A DNA stretch of 21,346 bases from Lachnospiraceae bacterium (lineage in GTDB: Bacteria > Bacillota > Clostridia > Lachnospirales > Lachnospiraceae). How positions within the stretch are numbered: position 1 is the first letter of the stretch; every line of letters begins with the position of its first letter. The stretch covers positions 1 through 21,346 of the forward strand of contig JAAVAA010000063.1 of the NCBI GenBank assembly GCA_014804285.1, given 5' to 3'. The translations under genes were made by a program, and so were the position numbers. The notes under the pieces were generated by a model, which saw only the letters and a list, made by a program, of their open reading frames with translations, did no database searches and was not told where the DNA came from. Positions 12,928 to 19,982 of the stretch are shown here, one piece after another.

Positions 12928-15900
12928 ATGGAAAAAGAATTAGTATTTCAAATACTGGGGATTTCCGAGACCAGAGATGAAGAAGAAATCAGGCAGGCAT
13001 ATCGGGCAATTTTGAAAAATACAAATCCGGAAGATGATCCGGATGGATTTAAGCGGCTGCGTCAGGCTTACGAGGAAGCCTTGCTTTTGATTTCCCGGCC
13101 GGAAAATGCTGAGGAAGAAGATAGCGGACCCAAAGATGAAGTGGATCTATGGATCGACCGGGTGACGGAATTATACCAGAATTTATTTTTGCGTCATCAG
13201 ATTGAACTGTGGAAGGAGCTTTTGGAAGATCCGCTTTGTGAAGGGCTGGACACCTCTCTGGAAGCGCGGGAAAAGATGATCGTTTTTTTGATGGATCATG
13301 TTCATCTTCCCCATGAAGTCTGGAAGGCAATTGATGATACTTTTGATATTATATCGGATATTGAGAGTTTAAAAGAAAAGTACCCCATAAACTTTTTGAA
13401 CTATATGAAGTATTATGTGGAAAACGCTACATTTATTCCATTTGCGTTTTTTGGATATCGGGATCATGACGGAAACATCAGTGCTCAGGCAGAAAGGATA
13501 TCCGGACATGAGGAGATTAATGGTGACGGATACATAGATGAATATTTAAGGATTAAAAAGCAGATTGATAATGAAGAGAGGGAAGGATGTCTTGAGCGGT
13601 TAGATGATCTGAAAGCCTTTCATATCTATCACCCTTATGAGGATGTGGAAAGGCTTCGTATTTTTACTGCGGAGGAAAGAACAGAAGAAGGGCTTGCGCT
13701 TGCCCAAAAGCTTTTGGATCAATACGGACAGGATATTTATATCTGCCTCCATGCAGGGCAGGGTCTGTGGCAGGCAGGAGAAAAGGATCGGGCTTATGAA
13801 TTGTGGAAAGGCATTTTGGAACAGATGCCGGAACACTTTATGGCCAAATACTATTGCGTAAAGCATTTGATGGATAAGGAAGAATACTTTGAGGCAAGGG
13901 AGCTTCTTGCAGATCTTTTGGAAGTGGATGACAGAAGTGAAGAGCTGCGTTCCTATGTGCATACGACCAATGAAGCACTGATTCAGGAATTTCGTCAGAC
14001 GTTGGCTGAAGGACGGGAGGATCCACGTCTTCCGGGCGATGAGCTCAAGATCAGGCTGGGGTGGAGTCTTCTTCAAAATGAGAGAGAGGAGGAAGCCTTA
14101 GAAGTAGTAGAGAGTCTTCAGCCGGAGCCGGATCAGGAATATGCATATACAAATTTATATTCACAGTTGTTATACTATATGGGCAGGTATGAAGAAGCGG
14201 TACCCCGCCTTCAGAAATGGATTCGGTTGATTGAAGAACTTAGTGATGATGGAACTGCTGAAACCAAAAAGAGAATGTCAAGAGCGGCAAGGGCGCATCT
14301 TCTCCTTTGCTGCAGCTATTATGAACTGAAGCAGGAGGAGGAAGCAGAAAAAGAGGCCGAAAAATCAATTGACGCGGCTTCCAACAACAAAGAGCGGATT
14401 GAAAATATGCATTATTATGCCAATCAGCTGCTTTCGTCCAAAAAGTATGAGCGGTCGGTGGATATCTGTGACCAGATCATAAAAAGGGAAGAAGGATATT
14501 ATCCTGCATACTTGATTCGTCAGGAGGCCTGCTATCACATGCGCAGAGCCCAGCAGGTGGTAGATGATTATCACAGGGCGATTGATATTTACGCGGGCTT
14601 TTATAAACCGTATCTGCTTGCAGCAAAGGTCTTTTATAATTACAGTCAGTATGAAGATGCTAAGAATGTGATTGACCGCGCAAAAGAAAATCAGGTGGAG
14701 TTTTCTGATGAATTGAAGCTATACGAGGCGAGGGTTTTAAGGAATCTGTCGCATAGCAGGGGGGACAGAAAGCCTCCCAGAGAAATTCTGGAGCAGCTTG
14801 CAGAAAGGCTTACGGAAGAAGAGTGCGATATCAAGGATAAGTCGGAGGTACCCTTTGAAAGGGGACTGATCTGCTGGGATGATGATGAATTTGAACCGGC
14901 TCTCGCATTTATGAAAGAGGCCATCGAACAAAATCCGGAACGGATGCAGTACCGTATTGTCCGCGGGCATATTTATCTGGAAATGAAGAAGTACAAAGAG
15001 GCGCTTGAAGAGTATCAGGCGGCAGCAGAGGATTATCGGGATGCGCCGGAGCTGTATTATAACCGGGGATGTACCTATGAAGGACTGAGAAAGACGGAAG
15101 CAGCCATCACAGACTTTAAAAAGACGCTGGAATTAAATGACCGTTACCGCAATACCAATGTGAAGCTGTTTAATATCTATCGGAAAAAGTTCGGTGACAG
15201 AAATCGCAGGGAGGATTTTGAACAGGCGCTTTTTTATATAAATAAACAGCTTGAAATTCGGGAAACAAGTGCGGATTATTTCCGTCGTGCCCTAATCTAT
15301 TTTGATATTACGGATATAGAAAAGTCTCTTGCGGATTATGAGAAGTCCTTAGAGCTTGATCCTGATGATTACGTAACCTATAGCAATATGGGATATTGTT
15401 ACCAGGCAGACAGGCAGTTTGAAAAGGCAATAGAATATTTTCAGAAGTCCAAAGTGCTTATGGAGAGAAAGAATGAAAATACCAGACCTTATTCTCAGAG
15501 TGGTATGTGTTACAAAGCTATGCAGCGATATGATGAGGCTCTGGAGTGCTTTTTAGAAGGCGCCGAAATTTTCCCGGAAGAAAAGGATTATCCTTTCTGG
15601 AAGCAGATCGGATATGTCTATGAGGCAAAGGGCGAGTATGACAAGGCAATAAAAGCTTTGGAAAACATGAAGGGCATAAGCGATGATTATTATCATGCTA
15701 TAGCAGAGGCATGGATTGAGAGCGGAAATCCTGAAAAGGGATTGAAGATTTTAACGGATCGTATCAAAGAAGCCCCAGAAGATAAAAAAGCTATGCATTA
15801 TAACGAGCTTGGCGACTGTTATTATGATCTGCTGGAATATCATAAGGCAGCAGAGAGTTATACAGAAGCCATTTCTCTGGAAAATGATCCAGAGGAGCTT

Positions 15901-16314
15901 TATGAATATGAGAAATCTTTGGCAAAAACCTATTACTTGATGGGAGAATATGAGAAAGCAAAAGAACATGCGCAGAAAGCCTTTGATCATTTTTATGAAA
16001 TAGGATGGGTTGAGGAGGATTATGTCAGTTTTAAGGCATATGCTCCCGTAAGGATTGGCTCTATAGGCTGGCTTTATCTCTGCCTGGGAGATAAGGATAA
16101 GGCGGAAGAAAGTTTTCGAAAGATGAATGAAATTCATCTCTGCAGATACTGTACTCGTGATAAGTGTTTTGAAAGCTCCCTTTGGCTGGGACGGTTTTAT
16201 GAGACACAGGGAGATTATAAGAGAGCCATAGAACATCTGGAAGAAGCCCTGCGCAGAAATCCGGAGCTTATTCAGGCCCAAAACGCTCTTGAGAATTTAC
16301 GGAGGAAGTTATGA
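12928..16314 (+). CDS. J-domain-like TPR protein lacking HPD, 1128 aa
   Basis: Residues 1-55 read like a J domain: VFQILGISETRDEEEIRQAY, then helix III FKRLRQAYEEAL. The loop that should hold His-Pro-Asp is Asn33-Pro34-Glu35. No signal peptide or membrane segment is seen. The rest is helical and repeat-rich. Clear TPR units begin near residues 710 (YYNRGCTYEGLRKTEAAITD), 816 (VTYSNMGYCYQADRQFEKAI), 891, 958, 998 and 1086 (LWLGRFYETQGDYKRAIEHL). A small cysteine group, Cys1072/Cys1075/Cys1080 (CRYCTRDKC), might bind metal. The start is backed by AGGGGG 7 bases upstream. It overlaps the hscC-like gene by 4 bases (ATGA), so it is very probably the cochaperone or client adaptor of that Hsp70. Function otherwise unknown. 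Confidence 0.85.
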   Translation: MEKELVFQILGISETRDEEEIRQAYRAILKNTNPEDDPDGFKRLRQAYEEALLLISRPENAEEEDSGPKDEVDLWIDRVTELYQNLFLRHQIELWKELLEDPLCEGLDTSLEAREKMIVFLMDHVHLPHEVWKAIDDTFDIISDIESLKEKYPINFLNYMKYYVENATFIPFAFFGYRDHDGNISAQAERISGHEEINGDGYIDEYLRIKKQIDNEEREGCLERLDDLKAFHIYHPYEDVERLRIFTAEERTEEGLALAQKLLDQYGQDIYICLHAGQGLWQAGEKDRAYELWKGILEQMPEHFMAKYYCVKHLMDKEEYFEARELLADLLEVDDRSEELRSYVHTTNEALIQEFRQTLAEGREDPRLPGDELKIRLGWSLLQNEREEEALEVVESLQPEPDQEYAYTNLYSQLLYYMGRYEEAVPRLQKWIRLIEELSDDGTAETKKRMSRAARAHLLLCCSYYELKQEEEAEKEAEKSIDAASNNKERIENMHYYANQLLSSKKYERSVDICDQIIKREEGYYPAYLIRQEACYHMRRAQQVVDDYHRAIDIYAGFYKPYLLAAKVFYNYSQYEDAKNVIDRAKENQVEFSDELKLYEARVLRNLSHSRGDRKPPREILEQLAERLTEEECDIKDKSEVPFERGLICWDDDEFEPALAFMKEAIEQNPERMQYRIVRGHIYLEMKKYKEALEEYQAAAEDYRDAPELYYNRGCTYEGLRKTEAAITDFKKTLELNDRYRNTNVKLFNIYRKKFGDRNRREDFEQALFYINKQLEIRETSADYFRRALIYFDITDIEKSLADYEKSLELDPDDYVTYSNMGYCYQADRQFEKAIEYFQKSKVLMERKNENTRPYSQSGMCYKAMQRYDEALECFLEGAEIFPEEKDYPFWKQIGYVYEAKGEYDKAIKALENMKGISDDYYHAIAEAWIESGNPEKGLKILTDRIKEAPEDKKAMHYNELGDCYYDLLEYHKAAESYTEAISLENDPEELYEYEKSLAKTYYLMGEYEKAKEHAQKAFDHFYEIGWVEEDYVSFKAYAPVRIGSIGWLYLCLGDKDKAEESFRKMNEIHLCRYCTRDKCFESSLWLGRFYETQGDYKRAIEHLEEALRRNPELIQAQNALENLRRKL

Positions 16315-18005
16315 TAATAGGAATTGATCTTGGGACAACCAACAGCCTTGCGGCATATTTTACCAAGGAGGGTCCGAAAATAATACCCAATCGACTGGGA
16401 AAAAACCTGACACCTTCCGTTGTAAGTATGGATGAAGAAGAGCAGATCTATGTGGGTGATTTGGCGGTAGAAAGAAATCTTCTTTATCCTGGAAGTACGG
16501 CCAGTGTTTTTAAGCGGGATATGGGAAGTCAAAGGCAGTTTAAGCTGCTTCATAAAACCTTTACAGCGGAGGAGCTTTCTTCCTTTGTACTGCGTGCTTT
16601 AAAGGAGGATGCAGAACATTATCTGGGTGAAGAGGTAACAGAAGCGGTTATCAGTGTTCCCGCATATTTTAATGATGCAAGAAGAAGAGCAACCAAAAAG
16701 GCAGGTGAGCTTGCAGGACTAAAGGTGGAGAGAATCATCAGTGAACCTACTGCGGCGGCCATTGCATATGGTCTTTATCAGAATAAGGAGCATTCCCGTT
16801 TTCTGGTTTTTGACTTGGGAGGCGGTACCTTTGATGTCTCCATATTGGAGCATTTTGACACCATTCTGGAGGTTCGAGCAGTAGCCGGCGACAATTTCCT
16901 TGGGGGAGAAGATTTCACGGCGGTGCTGGAGAATATGTTTTTTGAAAAGTATACCCAGTTTAACCGGCTCGCCTTGGATGAAAAGACACTGCGCCATATT
17001 CATAAGCAGGCAGAGCTCTGTAAACTTGGTTTTTCACAGGGGCGGAAGTCATCCATGAACTGCAAGATCGGAGAAGAGATGTTTACGTACGAGATTGATC
17101 TTGCCAAGTATGAAGAAGCCTGCGAGGAGCTTTTGGATAAAATTCGTCAGCCGGTAAAAAGAAGTCTCTTGGATGCTCATATCCGGCTATCGGATATTGA
17201 TAAAGTGGTACTGGTGGGCGGTGCTACCAAGAGTCCCGTTATCCGCAGATTTGTCAGCCGACTGTTTAAGGCGATTCCGGATACTAATATCAATCCGGAT
17301 GAAGCAGTTGCGCTGGGAGCAGCTATACAGGGCGCCATGAAGGAGCGTAAGGATGTCATCAAGGAAGTAATCTTAACAGATGTGTGTCCGTTTACTTTGG
17401 GTACGGAAGTTGTCCGGGAATGGGAAAAAGGACAGTTCGAAAACGGTGTATTCTGCCCCATTATTGAGCGGAATACAGTAATTCCCGCCAGCAGAACAGA
17501 ACGGCTTTATACAGTCCGGGATAATCAGACAAAGATCAGGGTCAATGTACTTCAGGGAGAAAGCCGTTTTGCGGCTAACAATTTATCCTTAGGGGAGCTT
17601 ATGATCGATGTGCCTTCCGCTAAGGCGGGGGAAGAGTCTGTAGAGGTGACCTACACTTATGATATTAATTCCATTTTGGAAGTGGAGGTTAAAGTAGTAT
17701 CCACCGGCAAAAAGGAGAAACAGGTATTTTGCGGCAGAGATGTGGGCATGACGGAAGAAGAGATTAAAGAACGCCTTGATACTCTCTCTTATCTGAAAAT
17801 CCATCCCAGAGACAGGGAAGAAAATAAGTACCTGCTTTTGCTTGGTGAGAGAATTTATGAGGAAAGCCTGGGAGAAAAACGTCATTATATCGAATCTGCA
17901 CTGCACAAATACGAAAAGGCTTTAAACACCTATGATAACGCAGTGATTGAGGATGCAAAAAGGGAGTTTAAAGAGTTCTTGGAGGAATTAGAAGATTTTG
18001 AGTGA
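16311..18005 (+). CDS. hscC: HscC-type Hsp70 chaperone, 564 aa
   Basis: ATPase domain with phosphate-1 loop IGIDLGTTNS (3-12), Lys68 in SVFKRDMGS, VISVPAYFNDARRRATKKAG (113-132), phosphate-2 FDLGGGTFDVS (167-177) and adenosine motif VVLVGGATKSP (299-309). The linker is EVILTDVCPFTLGTEV (352-367), then a beta substrate-binding domain and a short helical lid. Length and phrases such as EELSSFVLRALKEDAE, FCPIIERNTVIPASR and LSYLKIHPRD resemble E. coli HscC (about 556 aa) more than DnaK (about 638 aa). E. coli HscC works with its own J proteins, DjlB and DjlC. Here the partner is presumably the upstream TPR protein, whose stop this ATG overlaps. GGAGGAAG precedes the start. General DnaK function is unlikely. 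Confidence 0.88.
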   Translation: MIIGIDLGTTNSLAAYFTKEGPKIIPNRLGKNLTPSVVSMDEEEQIYVGDLAVERNLLYPGSTASVFKRDMGSQRQFKLLHKTFTAEELSSFVLRALKEDAEHYLGEEVTEAVISVPAYFNDARRRATKKAGELAGLKVERIISEPTAAAIAYGLYQNKEHSRFLVFDLGGGTFDVSILEHFDTILEVRAVAGDNFLGGEDFTAVLENMFFEKYTQFNRLALDEKTLRHIHKQAELCKLGFSQGRKSSMNCKIGEEMFTYEIDLAKYEEACEELLDKIRQPVKRSLLDAHIRLSDIDKVVLVGGATKSPVIRRFVSRLFKAIPDTNINPDEAVALGAAIQGAMKERKDVIKEVILTDVCPFTLGTEVVREWEKGQFENGVFCPIIERNTVIPASRTERLYTVRDNQTKIRVNVLQGESRFAANNLSLGELMIDVPSAKAGEESVEVTYTYDINSILEVEVKVVSTGKKEKQVFCGRDVGMTEEEIKERLDTLSYLKIHPRDREENKYLLLLGERIYEESLGEKRHYIESALHKYEKALNTYDNAVIEDAKREFKEFLEELEDFE

Positions 18006-18028
18006 CGGGCAGAGGACGGGAGTTTCAA

Positions 18029-18751
18029 GTGCAGAAAAATATTATTTATGAAGATGAACATATGATTGTTGTCTACAAACCGGCAGGAATTGCCACGCAG
18101 ACGGCAAGAGTCGGGCAGCAGGATATGGTCAGTGAACTTAAGAACTATCTTGCTGGAAAGCCGGAGCATCAGGTAAAAGGAGAACCTTATCTGGGCGTAG
18201 TACATCGACTGGATCAGCCGGTTTCCGGAATCCTTGTTTTTGCCAAAAATCAAAAGGCTGCTGCCGGATTAAGCGCTCAGGTCAGCAACAAACGGATGGG
18301 AAAGTACTATTACGCAGTTATTTATGGTATTCCCGTTAAGGAGGCGGACAGGCTGGAAGATTATCTGTATAAGGATGGAGGGACAAATCGGTCTCTTGTG
18401 GTGGGTGAAGATTTTCCACAGGCGAAAAAGGCAGTTCTCACATACAAAAACGTTCGTACCATGATGATTCTGGAGAAGGAGCAGGAGGTTTCCCTTTTGG
18501 AAATACAGCTTCTTACAGGACGTCATCACCAAATCCGCGCGCAGCTCTCTCACAGAGGCATGCCGCTATTAGGAGACAGCAAATATGGCAGTGAAAAGTC
18601 AAAGCTTCTGAGCAGGGAGATTGGGTGCAGGGATGTAGCCCTTGGCGCTTACAAATTGATCTTACAACATCCGGTAACAAAGAAAGAGATGGTTTTTGAA
18701 AGAAAGCCCGAAGAGAAAATTTTTCTTCCTTTCTTTGCCAGAGGAATTTAA
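18029..18751 (+). CDS. RluA-family RNA pseudouridine synthase, 240 aa
   Basis: Converts uridines to pseudouridine in rRNA or tRNA. Family motifs: IIYEDEHMIVVYKPAGI at the N-terminus, catalytic Asp in HRLDQPVSGIL, and RHHQIRAQLSHRGMPLLGDSKYG near residues 170-190. There is no S4 domain. The start is uncertain. GTG 18002 overlaps the hscC stop (GTGA), but GTG 18029 has GGGAG 6 bases upstream and begins directly at the family's usual N-terminus, so 18029 is preferred. Ends 30 bases before the terminator hairpin and is probably the last gene of the chaperone operon. The target uridine is not predictable from sequence. Confidence 0.85.
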   Translation: MQKNIIYEDEHMIVVYKPAGIATQTARVGQQDMVSELKNYLAGKPEHQVKGEPYLGVVHRLDQPVSGILVFAKNQKAAAGLSAQVSNKRMGKYYYAVIYGIPVKEADRLEDYLYKDGGTNRSLVVGEDFPQAKKAVLTYKNVRTMMILEKEQEVSLLEIQLLTGRHHQIRAQLSHRGMPLLGDSKYGSEKSKLLSREIGCRDVALGAYKLILQHPVTKKEMVFERKPEEKIFLPFFARGI

Positions 18752-18781
18752 CTTTCTGCAGGTCATATTCTCAATAAATTT

Positions 18782-18828
18782 ACCCATACTACCAATAAAA
18801 TTAAAATAAGGTAAGTATGGGTGTTTTT
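18782..18828 (+). terminator. terminator overlapping the start of the next gene
   Basis: ACCCATACT (18782-18790) pairs perfectly with AGTATGGGT (18814-18822). ACC (18791-18793) and GGT (18810-18812) extend the stem past a one-base bulge. The sequence after it is G then T5 (18824-18828). The ATG at 18817 lies inside the right arm and ATG 18829 directly follows the T-run. Confidence 0.75.
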
Positions 18829-19887
18829 ATGGATAAATTCAGCATGACGGAAAAAGGAAAAAAATATGTACAAATTCTATTGATCACGCTGATTGTTTAT
18901 TTGGGAATGAAATTCATAAGTCCGGTGATATCCCCCTTTGTCATTGCTTTTCTTTTGGCAAGTCTGATCAATTTGCCGGTTTCCTGGCTTCATCAGAAAA
19001 TAAAAATTAAAAAATCTGTTTTGGCAGGTCTTTTTCTTTTGTTAATTTCCGGGATGCTTTTTATCCTTTTTTGGTTTTTACTTTCTCTGCTGTGGTTAGG
19101 AGGAAAAGAACTTGCCGGGCAGTTGCCGGATATCCAGAAGGAATTTGGTATTTTTTTGGACAGCTGCTGCTGTAATCTGGAAAATCGGTTTGGTGTAGAT
19201 GGGATCGTCATAGAAAACTTCATTTTAGAACAGGTTGATATCATGATCGAAAATCTGGAGGTGAAGGTACTTCCTACTGTAATGGGAAAGTCCTTTGATT
19301 ATATAAAAAGTATTGTCGGCGGTATAGGCTTTTTCGTTATTATGATAATAGCTGTAATCCTGATCATGAAGGATTATGGAAAACTGATGGAAAGAATTAA
19401 GGAAGAAAAAGATCTGGATGGGGTTATATTTGTATGTAAAAAGGTGCTCCTCTACGTCAAAACTTTTGTAAAAGCACAGATTACGCTTCTTCTTATCATC
19501 AGCACTATCTGTGCGTTTACCTTGAGTCTGATCGGAATGAAGGGAGGAATTCTTTATGGACTGATTACGGGGCTTATGGATATGTTTCCCTTTATCGGAA
19601 CCGGAATCATGCTTATGCCTCTTGCTTTTTGCATGTTGATCAACGGAAAAATAAAGCAGGCGGTGATTTGCCTTGTACTGTATGCAGTGTGTGCTCTCAC
19701 CAGAGAGTTTCTTGAGCCGAAGCTGATCGGAAATAAGATCGGTGTCTGGCCGGTAGGAATTTTGTTTGCAATTTTCGGTGGAATTAAGCTATTCGGAATA
19801 GCCGGTATTATCAAGGGACCTTTGTCATTGGTTATTATTTGCGAGATATGCCGGTATTTGTGGAAAAAGGAAGAGAAACAAGAATAA
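18817..19887 (+). CDS. AI-2E/PerM-family (YtvI-like) membrane protein, 356 aa
   Basis: Layout of the AI-2E transporter family (PF01594-like). Two N-terminal membrane segments (about 14-55) precede a third near 67-95, then a soluble stretch (about 96-160), a segment near 168-186, and a C-terminal block of several segments containing LITGLMDMFPFIGTGIMLMP and EFLEPKLIGNKIGVWPVGILFAIFGGIKLFG, the family hallmark. Homologues export varied substrates and some exchange Na+/Li+ for protons; the substrate here is unknown. The start is uncertain. ATG 18817 has a weak AAGG 5 bases upstream, while ATG 18829 (MDKFSM) follows the terminator T-run. If the hairpin works as a terminator, this gene depends on read-through or an unseen promoter. 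Confidence 0.8.
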   Translation: MGVFMDKFSMTEKGKKYVQILLITLIVYLGMKFISPVISPFVIAFLLASLINLPVSWLHQKIKIKKSVLAGLFLLLISGMLFILFWFLLSLLWLGGKELAGQLPDIQKEFGIFLDSCCCNLENRFGVDGIVIENFILEQVDIMIENLEVKVLPTVMGKSFDYIKSIVGGIGFFVIMIIAVILIMKDYGKLMERIKEEKDLDGVIFVCKKVLLYVKTFVKAQITLLLIISTICAFTLSLIGMKGGILYGLITGLMDMFPFIGTGIMLMPLAFCMLINGKIKQAVICLVLYAVCALTREFLEPKLIGNKIGVWPVGILFAIFGGIKLFGIAGIIKGPLSLVIICEICRYLWKKEEKQE

Positions 19888-19903
19888 TTTCGAAATTTGC
19901 GCA

Positions 19904-19932
19904 TTGCTTAGAATAATTTTATGAGTTATAAT
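19904..19932 (+). promoter_or_regulatory. promoter of the O-antigen-ligase-like gene
   Basis: TTGCTT (19904-19909) and TATAAT (19927-19932) are 17 bases apart, 50 bases before the proposed TTG start. Confidence 0.55.
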
Positions 19933-19982
19933 TTGTCAATTAAGAAAAAGAATTTTAATCGGAGAGGAGGCGCAGAGAGCAC

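Noticed and set aside
15751..16281. 176-aa minus-strand frame opposite the TPR gene
   Set aside because: Hydrophobic only because it is complementary to charged TPR codons; no start signal.
16311..18005. Housekeeping DnaK
   Set aside because: About 70 residues shorter than DnaK, HscC-like signature phrases, and no grpE, hrcA or dnaJ neighbours.
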